Shown: positions 45,067-54,687 of the stretch, in pieces
How the letters are laid out: each line of letters opens with the position of its first letter
How positions within the stretch are numbered: position 1 is the first letter of the stretch
Source: Kaistella palustris DSM 21579
GTDB taxonomy: Bacteria; Bacteroidota; Bacteroidia; Flavobacteriales; Weeksellaceae
Assembly (NCBI RefSeq): GCF_000422265.1
Contig: NZ_AULL01000018.1
Location: 62,001-126,000 of the forward strand
DNA length: 64,000 bases
Direction: 5' to 3'
Notes under the pieces: generated by a model
Told to the model about the DNA's origin: nothing
Databases searched by the model: none
The model's input: only the letters and a program-made list of their open reading frames with translations
Program-made: the position numbers and the translations under genes

Positions 45067-45834
45067 ATGAAAATCACCTTAGAACCAAATAAAAAAGTCT
45101 ATTTCGCGTCTGATCAGCATTTTGGCGCACCGACTCCCAAAGAAAGCAAATTACGCGAGGAGAAATTTATCCGCTGGCTGGATGGGATTAAAGCCGATGC
45201 ACAGGTTTTATTCCTGATGGGCGATCTGTTTGATTTCTGGCACGAATGGAACCACGTAATTCCCAAAGGTTATGTGCGGGTTTTGGGTAAACTGGCCGAG
45301 TTGAAGGATTCGGGAATTCAACTTTTTATGTTTGTGGGAAATCATGATCTTTGGATGAAGAACTACTTCGAAGAGGAGATAGGATGTACTGTTTTTTTCG
45401 AAAAGCAGTATTTTGAAATCAACGGAAAAAACTTTCTTCTTGCACATGGCGACGGGCTCGGGCCTGGTGATAAAGGTTATAAAAGGATGAAAAAACTTTT
45501 TACAAATCCTTTGGCACAGTGGGCTTTCAAATGGCTGCATCCCGATATTGCCATGAAACTGGCCATTTATTTTTCGACTAAAAATAAAATGATCTCCGGC
45601 GAGGAAGACAAAGCATTTTTAGGTGAAGACAAAGAATATCTGATCATCTACTCCAAAGAAAAACTGAAGACCGAAAAAATTGATTATTTCATTTATGGTC
45701 ACCGGCATCTGCCTATGGTGTTGGATCTTGAAAACGGCAAAGCCAAATACATCAATCTCGGCGACTGGATTACGTATTTTACATACGGGGTTTACGATAA
45801 TGAAAGGTTTGAATTAGTAGTATTTAACCACTAA
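45067..45834 (+). CDS. lpxH: UDP-2,3-diacylglucosamine diphosphatase, LpxH type
   Basis: This 255-residue metallophosphoesterase of lipid A synthesis has the motifs SDQHFGAP (about 14-21), GDLFDFW (about 53-59), GNHDLW (about 94-99), HGDG (about 128-131) and GHRHLP (about 214-219). It releases UMP from UDP-diacylglucosamine. Its last codons AAC CAC TAA coincide with the beginning of the degenerate repeat that flanks the GxxExxY cassette, so its C-terminus may have been reset by that insertion. A near-consensus box TATCTTGA is at 45050-45057. Confidence 0.92.
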   Translation: MKITLEPNKKVYFASDQHFGAPTPKESKLREEKFIRWLDGIKADAQVLFLMGDLFDFWHEWNHVIPKGYVRVLGKLAELKDSGIQLFMFVGNHDLWMKNYFEEEIGCTVFFEKQYFEINGKNFLLAHGDGLGPGDKGYKRMKKLFTNPLAQWAFKWLHPDIAMKLAIYFSTKNKMISGEEDKAFLGEDKEYLIIYSKEKLKTEKIDYFIYGHRHLPMVLDLENGKAKYINLGDWITYFTYGVYDNERFELVVFNH

Positions 45835-45866
45835 GTTCCCAAAGGGCTTCACTAAGATCACGATTG
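45824..45866 (+). repeat. Left inverted repeat of the GxxExxY cassette
   Basis: TTTAACCACTAAGTTC and then a degenerate run of CACTAAG-like units. It is about three quarters identical over 32 bases to the reverse complement of 46353-46395. It starts on the last codons of lpxH and ends 2 bases before the GxxExxY start codon. Confidence 0.6.
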
Positions 45867-45868
45867 TT

Positions 45869-46249
45869 ATGAATGAAAATGAAATTTCACGAGTAATTTT
45901 TGATGCGGGATTAAAAGTTCACAGACAGCTTGGTCCTGGTCTTTTAGAGTCGGCATATGAAGAATGTCTTTATTATGAATTGCGCAAAACACAATTGTTA
46001 ATTGAAAAACAGATGCCGATGCCGCTCATTTATGATGAAGTAAAATTAGACGTTGGCTATAGGATTGATTTGCTGGTGGAGCGAAAAGTTGTAATTGAAG
46101 TGAAAGCTGTAGAGGGACTGAATGATATCCATCTTGCGCAGGTTCTTACATATCTTAAACTTAGTCACTGCAAGCTGGGTATGCTCATTAATTTTAATAC
46201 TTTGTTATTTAAAAATGGTATCAAACGTGTAATCAACGGAAATATTTAA
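45869..46249 (+). CDS. GxxExxY protein (PD-(D/E)XK nuclease-like)
   Basis: This 126-residue protein contains the name-giving motif GLLESAY in LGPGLLESAYEECLYYEL (about 22-39). It also has the nuclease-like core D...ExK as YRIDLLVERKVVIEVKAV (about 67-84) and QVLTYLKLSHCKLGMLINF. The family is widespread and sporadic in Bacteroidota. Its biochemical role is not known. Flanking by inverted degenerate repeats suggests it moves as a cassette. The catalytic residues look intact. Confidence 0.9.
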   Translation: MNENEISRVIFDAGLKVHRQLGPGLLESAYEECLYYELRKTQLLIEKQMPMPLIYDEVKLDVGYRIDLLVERKVVIEVKAVEGLNDIHLAQVLTYLKLSHCKLGMLINFNTLLFKNGIKRVINGNI

Positions 46250-46352
46250 GGCAACCTTTTATATAGTCCTTGTGGTTATGAAAAATGCAAATCAGATCTG
46301 CTCATTAATTATTAGAAAAGAGAATATGAAAGGTAAAGAACTAAAGTATGAA

Positions 46353-46395
46353 TTCTTGTGTCTTTGTGTAATCCCTCGTGAACTTTGTGGTTAAA
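46353..46395 (-). repeat. Right inverted repeat of the GxxExxY cassette
   Basis: On the plus strand it reads CTTGTGTCTTTGTG, then CGTGAACTTTGTGGTTAA. The reverse complement starts TTTAACCACAAAGTTCAC and aligns with the left copy. A fragment CTTGTGGTTA is also at 46270-46279. The rest of 46250-46352 shows no gene. Confidence 0.6.
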
Positions 46396-46398
46396 AAA

Positions 46399-47442
46399 AT
46401 GAAAAACATTTTCAACATCCAAACCGAAGCCGATTTCCGGCAAAAATGCCTGGAGACTTTTCGCTATCAATATCAGAACATAAAAGTCTACCGCAAATTT
46501 GTAGATTATCTGAACATTGATCCAACAAAAGTTCACGAAGTAGACAACATTCCTTTTTTACCAATCGAAATGTTCAAGAATCACACGATCCTTGACCACA
46601 CAAAAAACACTGAACTCTATTTTCAAAGTTCCGGCACCACGCAAATGAATCTTTCCAAACACTGGATTGCAGACGAAAAGCTGTACCGTGAAAGCATTGC
46701 AAAAAGTTTTGAACAGTTTATCGGAAAGCCGGAAGACTTTGTATTTCTGGGATTATTACCAAGCTATCTCGAAAAGCAGAATTCCTCACTCATTTATATG
46801 GTAAATTTTCTGATGGAAAAATCGGGAAAACCGGAAAACGGATATTTTCTCTACAATCATAATGAACTACTGGAGTTGCTGCAGAAACTCGCAGTGGAAG
46901 ATAAGAAAGTCATTTTATTCGGCGTTTCGTTCGCACTGTTGGACTTTCTGGATTTTGCACAAAGTGATCCGCGGTTTGGCAAATCGTCTGCCCAACTCAC
47001 CATTATCGAAACCGGCGGTATGAAAGGGCGGAAGGAGGAAATGACCAAAGACGAACTGCTCGGGATTTTGCAAAAGGGCTTTGGTACGGACCGGATTTAT
47101 TCCGAATATTCCATGACCGAATTGCTTTCGCAGGCCTATTCTTTAGGTCATAACATATACGAAAGTCCCAACTGGATGCGCGTTCTCATCAGAAATACCG
47201 AAGATCCCTTCTCTTATGTGGAGAAAGGTCGAAGTGGCGCGATCAATATCATCGATCTTGCAAACCAATATTCCTGCAGTTTTATTGCCACGCAGGATTT
47301 GGGAAAAATTATCGTGGATCCAGAGCCATTTTCGGTGCCAGAATCCGTTCTGAAAGGCCCGAAGGTTTTGTCCGACAGATTTCAGGTTTTGGGCAGGATC
47401 GATCATTCAGATATCCGCGGTTGCAGCCTGCTCGTTTCTTAA
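46399..47442 (+). CDS. LuxE/acyl-protein synthetase-like enzyme
   Basis: This 347-residue adenylate-forming enzyme of the LuxE domain type has the phosphate-binding loop QSSGTTQMN (about 73-81), TGGMKGRKEEMTKDEL (about 205-220) and a YSEYSMTELLSQAYS segment (about 232-246). LuxE activates fatty acids and transfers them to a protein thiol. No LuxC/LuxD partner is visible here, so the acceptor is unknown. The ATG after the repeat is used; the upstream frame (from 46378) reads through the repeat. A 12-base gap separates it from the next gene. Confidence 0.85.
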   Translation: MKNIFNIQTEADFRQKCLETFRYQYQNIKVYRKFVDYLNIDPTKVHEVDNIPFLPIEMFKNHTILDHTKNTELYFQSSGTTQMNLSKHWIADEKLYRESIAKSFEQFIGKPEDFVFLGLLPSYLEKQNSSLIYMVNFLMEKSGKPENGYFLYNHNELLELLQKLAVEDKKVILFGVSFALLDFLDFAQSDPRFGKSSAQLTIIETGGMKGRKEEMTKDELLGILQKGFGTDRIYSEYSMTELLSQAYSLGHNIYESPNWMRVLIRNTEDPFSYVEKGRSGAINIIDLANQYSCSFIATQDLGKIIVDPEPFSVPESVLKGPKVLSDRFQVLGRIDHSDIRGCSLLVS

Positions 47443-47454
47443 TTTAAAATTTAC

Positions 47455-47994
47455 ATGCTGAAGGTAGAAGAACTTACGTACAACTATATCTCGAAATTCT
47501 GCGATTTTGAGAAAGATCTGGTGCTGACGAACCATTTCCATTCCGATTGGGAAGCAGATATTTTGATCATTAATGAAAAAGGTCTGAGTCACGAGATCGA
47601 AATCAAATTCTCTAAAGCTGACTTTAAAAATGATTTCAAAAAGAAATATCAAAACCAGAAGACCAAAGAAAAATTCCTGAAACACGACAAAATATCCTGC
47701 GGCGACTATCCGTGTAATTATTTCAGTTTCCTGGTGCCGCAAGGTATGATCGATGTTGCTCAGGTTCCGGAGAATTGCGGTATCATTGAGTTTTACCACA
47801 ATCCTGATGCCTGGCAAACTTCTTTTTACGAAATCCGGAAACCTGCCAAAGTTCATGATGATGTTTTCTGGAAATTTTTTGATAAGGATCTGATGCTGAA
47901 AATCATGGCCAGAAATCTTTATTTTAAAAAACTGGAAGTGAAAGGAAAGTTTGAAGAGTTGATCCTGCCACCGACGTTTCTAAACAAAAAATGA
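47455..47994 (+). CDS. Unknown protein with PD-(D/E)XK-like core
   Basis: I do not recognise a named family for this 179-residue protein. The segment DWEADILIINEKGLSHEIEIKF (in parts about 31-52) has the E-x-D ... E-x-K pattern of restriction-endonuclease-like folds. The middle has two Cys (ISCGDYPC) and the C-terminal half is rich in Phe, Lys and Asp. It lies 12 bases after the LuxE-like gene, implying one transcript. A DNA-related role is only a hypothesis. Confidence 0.6.
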   Translation: MLKVEELTYNYISKFCDFEKDLVLTNHFHSDWEADILIINEKGLSHEIEIKFSKADFKNDFKKKYQNQKTKEKFLKHDKISCGDYPCNYFSFLVPQGMIDVAQVPENCGIIEFYHNPDAWQTSFYEIRKPAKVHDDVFWKFFDKDLMLKIMARNLYFKKLEVKGKFEELILPPTFLNKK

Positions 47995-48042
47995 GAACCA
48001 AGCCTTTTGCAAATTCCCTATCTTTACGTAAATATAATACGG

Positions 48043-48792
48043 ATGAAGATGAATAAATTTAAAACTGTACTTTGGGCATTCGGTATTTTGTTGGTTGTCT
48101 TTCTGGGATTTTTCTTTTACCAAATGACTCAGAGTCAGAATATTAATTCCATGATGACGATCCTCATGTTAATTTTGGGCCTTATTTTAGGTGGCGTAAT
48201 TGCATTTTTACTTTCAAAAAAAATGACGGCGCAACCCGCGGTTATTACGGAAAGTTCGCACACCATTGCCGAAAGTATGCGCAAGGTTTTCAAAGTGGTA
48301 GCTGCCGAGGGACACTTTAACGAAATTTATAATTACGAAGAGACGACCAAACTGCTTAATTTTATTCCTTCAAAGAAAAAAGCTTTGGTGATCGTGCAGG
48401 CCAAGGTTTTGGTAGGCTATGATTTCGAAAAGTTCAAGTGGGAAGTTGATGAGCAGAACCGTAAAGTGAAGTTACTGAGCTTCCCCGCACCCGAGATTCT
48501 GTCAACAGAAACCGACTACAAATACTACAATATCGAGGAGCAGTTTTTTAATCTCTTCAGCAAAGAAGATCTGGCAAAAATTCAGCAGAACGGAAAAAGA
48601 CAGGTGATAGAAGCTGCTAAAAAATCTCATCTGCCCGAGGTTGCTGCCGAGCAGATGCGCACTTTACTTACAGAATTGCTGGAAGGCAAGAACTTTTTCC
48701 TGGAAAATCCAGCACAAATATCCGAAAGCAAAAACCAGATCGACTACGATAAGATGAATCAAAATTCGGATAAAATCAGCAATCAGATCTGA
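48043..48792 (+). CDS. DUF4230 membrane protein
   Basis: About 249 residues from MKMNKFKTVLWAF; the next Met two codons later is equally possible. Two membrane helices (about 7-25 and 37-58) lead to a DUF4230 domain (about 70-235). Conserved-looking segments include YNYEETTKLLNFIPSKKKALVIVQAKVLVGYDF (in parts). The function is unknown. A near-consensus box TATCTTTA (48019-48026) is just upstream. Confidence 0.85.
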   Translation: MKMNKFKTVLWAFGILLVVFLGFFFYQMTQSQNINSMMTILMLILGLILGGVIAFLLSKKMTAQPAVITESSHTIAESMRKVFKVVAAEGHFNEIYNYEETTKLLNFIPSKKKALVIVQAKVLVGYDFEKFKWEVDEQNRKVKLLSFPAPEILSTETDYKYYNIEEQFFNLFSKEDLAKIQQNGKRQVIEAAKKSHLPEVAAEQMRTLLTELLEGKNFFLENPAQISESKNQIDYDKMNQNSDKISNQI

Positions 48793-48901
48793 TCCTTATT
48801 CCACGAATCTTCGTTTATCAGGTAAAAAAATCATAAAATACCGTAATAATCACCTTTACCAAATAGATTATTTACTTTTACACACTTAAAAAAAATTGAA
48901 A

Positions 48902-51769
48902 ATGAAATACTTTTACACGCTTTTCCTCGCGTTGCTTTTGCCGTATTTTGGTTACGGTCAGCAGAATGTGACCTACTCTGTAAGTCCTTTGGTATTCGAT
49001 GAAACCGATGCCATTACCGTAACTTTTACGGTAAATGAAACAGCCTTTGGCGTAGTGTCTTCGCATGCACTTTATTTGTGGGCCTGGTCAATAGACAGCA
49101 ACGGTGTTTCGCAGGATGCGCCGACCAATGGCACCTGGACTGCCTCCAACCCTGCAAATAAACTCACCTACGTTTCCAGCACGGGTTCTGCAGGAACTTA
49201 CACTTTTACAATGAACACGGTAAAATCCTATTTCGGCAACCGCGCGCTTCCTTTGTCAAAGATCGGGATGCTTGTAAAAACTGCTGATGGCGGCGTTCAG
49301 TCGCAGGATATTTTATTTAACTTGGGTAAGTTTCAGTTTAATCTTACCAGCCCGGTCGAAGGCAGTACAAACGTAGTCAATGCGGGAACCGTAATCCATA
49401 TCACTGGAAATACTTCCTTGTTTTCGAATTTTGTGGTTAAAGAGAATGGAACCGGAATATACGCAAGTCCGGCAACGTCAAAAACATTGGACTTTAACTA
49501 CACGGTTACTAAAGATGCGTTGATTGAAATTGTCGCTACTAATGTGACCGACGGAAGCACGATTACCAAATCATTCACCGTCGCTCTGTCGATTCCTGTT
49601 CCTGTGGCCGCGATTCCGTCTTACATGCGACAGGGGATCACCTACAACCCCAACGATCCTACTAAGGTCGGTCTTGCACTTTATGCTCCCGGAAAGGCTT
49701 TCGTACATGTGATCGGCAGTTTTAACAACTGGACGGTGAGCGAACCGTATTTAATGAAAAGAGATACGGCTAATCCCGATCTTTACTGGACAGAAATTAC
49801 CGGTCTTACACCGCAGCAGATTTACACTTTCCAATACCGGACTGCCGACGGAATAAAAGTTGCCGATCCTTATTCGCCACTCGTGCTTTCGCCTTATGAC
49901 GATCCCTATATTAATCAGTATGCCAATGTTTACCCTAGTTTACCGGCATATCCGGCAGGCCAGAATTTTGAAGTTTCGGTAATAGAAACGGCGAAACCAG
50001 CCTACCCCTGGACGGTTACTAACTTTGCAAAACCGGCTAAAGAAAATCTGATCGTTTATGAATTACTTGTGCGCGATTTCACCACCGAACGAACCTGGCA
50101 GTCATTGATTGATAAGATGACATACCTGAAATCATTAAAAATAAATGCGGTCGAACTCATGCCGGTCATGGAATTCGATGGAAATAATTCGTGGGGTTAT
50201 AATACCGGATTTCATTATGCCTTAGACAAAGCTTACGGAACTCCCGAAAAATTCAAAGAGTTTATCGATCTGTGTCACCAGAACGGGATCGCGGTGATTT
50301 TGGATATTGCCTTAAATCATGCCACCGGCAGAAGTCCCATCGAGCGAATGTGGATGATTGATCCGGATGGCGACGGTTACGGTGATCCCGCGGCAGATAA
50401 CCCCTATTTCAATCAGGTGGCAAAACATGCTTACAGTGTTTTTAATGATTTCAACCATTCAAAGCCTGAAACCAAATATTACGTGAACCGCGTATTGGAA
50501 CAGTGGATCAAAGAATATAAAGTCGACGGTTTCCGTTGGGATCTTACCAAAGGTTTTACCCAGAACTGCAGCGCCGGCGACAACGCCTGTACCGATGCGT
50601 ACCAACAGGACAGGGTTAATATACTTCGAACCTATGCCGATTACCAGTGGAGTTACGATCCGTCGTCATTTATTATTTTCGAACATTTGGGGACCGATTC
50701 CGAAGAGTCGCAATGGGCAAATTACAGAGTCGGCGAAGGAAAAGGGGTAATGATGTGGGATAAGGAAACTACGCCGTACAATCAAAATACCATGGGTTTT
50801 GCAGAAAACAGCAATTTCAACCGCGTAAAATTCAGCGCGCACGGCTTTACCGACCGCCGGGCAATAAGCTATGGCGAAAGCCATGATGAAGAAAGGATTA
50901 TGTATAAAAATCTAAACTTCGGAGCTGTAGGTGCAGGTTATAATACCCGGGATCTCGCCACCGCTTTGGAAAGACAGAAAGCTTACGGAGCTGTTTTTCT
51001 TACCGTTCCAGGTCCGAAAATGATCTGGCAGTTTGCCGAACTTGGTTTCGATAAAAGTATTTATACCTGCGAAGACGGTACTGTAAATACAGAAAGCGAC
51101 TCCACTCCCGGAGATTGTAAACTCGACAAAAAACCGTCTGCCTTTGGTTTAGCTTACGATATAGATGCCGCCAGAAAATCGGTGTATGACACGTGGGCGA
51201 AAATTCTGGAAATAAGACTGTCCAACGATGTATTCAATACCAAAGATTTCACGGTAGAATCCGGCAACCTGATGCCGAGAATTTATATTAATAATACTGC
51301 GACCGCTAGTGCTTTGAAAAACGTGGTTGTTTTGGCAAACTTCACTTTGACGGCTCAAAATATAGTTCCGAATTTTCCTTACACCGGAAACTGGGTGAAT
51401 CTCATGGATAACTCACCGTTCACGGTTTCTGATGTTGCCAGTCCAATCACGATTGAACCGGGCGGTTTCAGGATTTTCGGGAACGCATCTGCTTTAGCAA
51501 CCAATGAAACCGGATCCGCAAAAAATGCGGTTACGTTAATGCTTACGGCAAATCCTGTGACCAACGGCACAGCTTCAATCCGTTACACCAACGCCAAAAA
51601 CGGCTCGCTTGCGATTTATGACTTAACCGGAACTCTAATTACAACGGTAAAGGTATCGCAAGAAAACGGTGATCAGAATATCTCAGTACGTGGGTTGAAA
51701 ACCGGCATGTATCTTATGCAGTTAAAATCCGATCAAGGTGTTGCGGTTACAAAAATGATAGTCAAATAA
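48902..51769 (+). CDS. Secreted GH13 alpha-amylase-like enzyme with T9SS sorting domain
   Basis: 955 residues: a signal peptide (1-20), beta-sandwich N-terminal domains (to about 230), a CBM48-like module (about 250-345), the GH13 barrel (about 370-770) and a C-terminal type IX secretion sorting domain (about 880-955). Catalytic residues visible are Asp547 in GFRWDLTK, Glu594 in IIFEHL and Asp662 in ESHDEER; region I is DIALNH at about 466-471. It should be exported across the outer membrane and cut alpha-glucans at the cell surface. The TTG six bases upstream is not the start. Monocistronic. Confidence 0.93.
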   Translation: MKYFYTLFLALLLPYFGYGQQNVTYSVSPLVFDETDAITVTFTVNETAFGVVSSHALYLWAWSIDSNGVSQDAPTNGTWTASNPANKLTYVSSTGSAGTYTFTMNTVKSYFGNRALPLSKIGMLVKTADGGVQSQDILFNLGKFQFNLTSPVEGSTNVVNAGTVIHITGNTSLFSNFVVKENGTGIYASPATSKTLDFNYTVTKDALIEIVATNVTDGSTITKSFTVALSIPVPVAAIPSYMRQGITYNPNDPTKVGLALYAPGKAFVHVIGSFNNWTVSEPYLMKRDTANPDLYWTEITGLTPQQIYTFQYRTADGIKVADPYSPLVLSPYDDPYINQYANVYPSLPAYPAGQNFEVSVIETAKPAYPWTVTNFAKPAKENLIVYELLVRDFTTERTWQSLIDKMTYLKSLKINAVELMPVMEFDGNNSWGYNTGFHYALDKAYGTPEKFKEFIDLCHQNGIAVILDIALNHATGRSPIERMWMIDPDGDGYGDPAADNPYFNQVAKHAYSVFNDFNHSKPETKYYVNRVLEQWIKEYKVDGFRWDLTKGFTQNCSAGDNACTDAYQQDRVNILRTYADYQWSYDPSSFIIFEHLGTDSEESQWANYRVGEGKGVMMWDKETTPYNQNTMGFAENSNFNRVKFSAHGFTDRRAISYGESHDEERIMYKNLNFGAVGAGYNTRDLATALERQKAYGAVFLTVPGPKMIWQFAELGFDKSIYTCEDGTVNTESDSTPGDCKLDKKPSAFGLAYDIDAARKSVYDTWAKILEIRLSNDVFNTKDFTVESGNLMPRIYINNTATASALKNVVVLANFTLTAQNIVPNFPYTGNWVNLMDNSPFTVSDVASPITIEPGGFRIFGNASALATNETGSAKNAVTLMLTANPVTNGTASIRYTNAKNGSLAIYDLTGTLITTVKVSQENGDQNISVRGLKTGMYLMQLKSDQGVAVTKMIVK

Positions 51770-51793
51770 GTTCCACTTAAATATAGTCCGGGG

Positions 51794-51828
51794 CGGTTCG
51801 CATATTTTGCGAACCGTTTCTTTTTTTG
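51794..51828 (+). terminator. Terminator of the amylase gene
   Basis: CGGTTCGCA pairs with TGCGAACCG around TATTT and is followed by a C-interrupted T run. Confidence 0.85.
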
Positions 51829-51980
51829 TGTAAACGCCTGGAAATTTCCCGTTTCGAAAATTGTTTTACTTTAAGGATTAATAGTTAACAGGAGCATTAA
51901 GCTTGAGCAGTTGACAGAAATCACAGTAAAAGGAGTCTATGCTTTCTTTTAAATTATTAAAGGATACCTTGATTCAATAG

Positions 51981-52031
51981 GGACGGGCTTTAGCCCGTCC
52001 TTTAGATTGATGAATGCGTGCGGCTTTAGCC
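51981..52031. repeat. REP-like pair of palindromes sharing GGCTTTAGCC
   Basis: GGACGGGCT-TT-AGCCCGTCC (51981-52000) is followed after 21 bases by the shorter GGCT-TT-AGCC (52022-52031). Both have the same GGCTTTAGCC core. They sit between convergent genes, just after the 3' end of the oxygenase gene. Confidence 0.6.
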
Positions 52032-52056
52032 AAAACTTGTTGCGCATTTGACTCAT

Positions 52057-53256
52057 CTAATAATGAAAGTCTTTCGGTGTATGTTTTATGTAATCATCCA
52101 GGACTTTTTGCTGCTGCAAATGTCCCATTTCTACCAGTTTTTGATATTGTTGCACGTTTTGCAGGTATATTTTCTGCGAAATGTAATTTCCTTTCTTTAT
52201 CATTTTTGGAAAAAGACTAAAAGCTTTTCCGGGATTTGGAATCTGTAAGCGGTTGTTGATTTCCCCGTCCAGCAAATACCAGTTCATACTTTGGTGAAGT
52301 CTCAGCAACATCCTGCGTTGAAACGAATGTTTGTAAATGGTATTGTCTAAATTCTCCTGAAGCAAAGCCTGTGCGAGCTGTGCCGAATCATTGTCGCCGG
52401 CAGCTTGTAAAGTGGTCCACCAATAAAACTGTTCAACTGCCTGCTGCCGGTTGTCGGGCAGAAATTCTGGAGGAATGCCAAGAAGATAGCCCACATATTT
52501 CCAGAGATGGAATACACCACTTTCTTCCTGCTCCGAAATCTGAATTCCCAGTTTTCTTAGACCTTGCATGAAAACAAGGGAAAATCCCGTGTAAGTCGCG
52601 ATCATATCCCAATAGTTGATCGGCTCGCCCCAATTGGTAATATCCCAGTCTTTGGTTTTTTCTTTTATCTTTAACCTCGCATAAGAATGCATAAGACGCG
52701 TTCTTACAATAAGCTGATATGCGTACGAATTGGGTTTAAGTGCGCCCTCGCGTGTCACATGAATCCAAAACTCCAGCGTGTCCTTCAGCCTTTTTACGGC
52801 TCCTTTCTTTAGTACTCCGGTAAAAACCAGAGGTTTGCCTATGTATGCGAAATCATAGCCGCCCATCAAACTGAAATCACGCAGGACGATCAAACCGTTA
52901 GCGCCGGTACGCATGCAGAACCGTGCACCTTTGTCGGCTAAATTTTCATCAAACCAGGCAGGAATGTCCTGCATTTGAAGAAAAAGTTTTATTAAACTTT
53001 CAGAAACGTCTTCCTTTGCATCGATTGGCTGTTCAGAATATTTTGTGATGAGGGCATTTGCTTTACTGTAGGGTAATTTCAGGTACGTTTCTTTCACGGC
53101 ATCGTCGCCGTAACCATCGGTCTGATGATAGAGCGGCGCATATTTATAAAAGGTTTGAATTTCGGGGCGGACAGCGGCCCAGTCGAGCAGGTCTCTGCCA
53201 TTTCCTTTTTCCCAGAAGTTTCTGAAATGCGTGGCGTGTTGGAATTTTGGTGTCAT
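52057..53256 (-). CDS. MpaB/DUF2236-family haem oxygenase-like protein
   Basis: This 399-residue protein has the DUF2236 layout, with FCMRTGANGLIVLRDFSLMGGYDF (in parts about 111-135), WIHVTREGALKPNSYAYQLIVRTRLMHSYARL (in parts about 165-197) and GEPINYWDM. The family includes the haem enzymes MpaB and rubber oxygenase Lcp; the Arg/Thr of HVTREGAL and the His of RLMHSY are the expected haem-pocket positions. The substrate is unknown. There is no signal peptide. It is monocistronic. Confidence 0.85.
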   Translation of the reverse strand: MTPKFQHATHFRNFWEKGNGRDLLDWAAVRPEIQTFYKYAPLYHQTDGYGDDAVKETYLKLPYSKANALITKYSEQPIDAKEDVSESLIKLFLQMQDIPAWFDENLADKGARFCMRTGANGLIVLRDFSLMGGYDFAYIGKPLVFTGVLKKGAVKRLKDTLEFWIHVTREGALKPNSYAYQLIVRTRLMHSYARLKIKEKTKDWDITNWGEPINYWDMIATYTGFSLVFMQGLRKLGIQISEQEESGVFHLWKYVGYLLGIPPEFLPDNRQQAVEQFYWWTTLQAAGDNDSAQLAQALLQENLDNTIYKHSFQRRMLLRLHQSMNWYLLDGEINNRLQIPNPGKAFSLFPKMIKKGNYISQKIYLQNVQQYQKLVEMGHLQQQKVLDDYIKHTPKDFHY

Positions 53257-53450
53257 GGTTTATGTGCCTGCAATAGTTTAGTTATTTTACGGTAAAATCC
53301 CAAAGATTTAAACACTTTGAAGGTATGGTTCCGACGGTGTCTCATGCTACGAAGGTAAATTTCGGTAATCCGCGGATTCAACCCGGTTTTTTCGTTGGTG
53401 TGTTAATATTGTTTTTTATCAATTTCCACGCCGATTGATTTTTGAGATAC

Positions 53451-53583
53451 CCATTGCAATAGGGATAGCAGTGGAAATCCCGCAGGTTCGGGGCAATCCG
53501 CCGCGGCGGATTGCCCCGAAACGAGGAATTGCAACGGATAGCCCGACCCGTGCGGCAGGAAAGCCAGGGCGAGGGGATTGCCC
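53451..53583 (+). repeat. Structured repeat element, copy B
   Basis: The core is a perfect 34-base palindrome (53487-53520, arms of 17). AGTGGAAATCC (53470-53480) precedes it and GAATTGCAACGGA (53526-53538) follows, the same blocks as in copy A. Further pairings are GGGATA (53462-53467) with TAGCCC (53539-53544), and TTGCAAT (53454-53460) with ATTGCAA (53528-53534). A second GGATTGCCC (53575-53583) duplicates the right arm of the palindrome. The rest of the gap 53257-53643 holds only a 12-base palindrome (53367-53378) and the gapA terminator. Confidence 0.7.
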
Positions 53584-53591
53584 AAATTATG

Positions 53592-53624
53592 ACACAAAAA
53601 AACCTCCCGAAATGCAGGAGGTTA
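53592..53624 (-). terminator. Terminator of gapA
   Basis: On the minus strand AACCTCC pairs with GGAGGTT around a 9-base loop and is followed by a run of T, about 20 bases after the gapA stop. Confidence 0.8.
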
Positions 53625-53643
53625 AGTATATTGGGTGTTGAAT

Positions 53644-54663
<1,020 letters not shown>

Positions 54664-54687
54664 TTATTTATTAAATTTAATTGTGAT

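Noticed and set aside
46316..46394. Short ORF ending in the right cassette repeat
   Set aside because: It is read through the low-complexity CTTTGTG repeat and has no independent signal.
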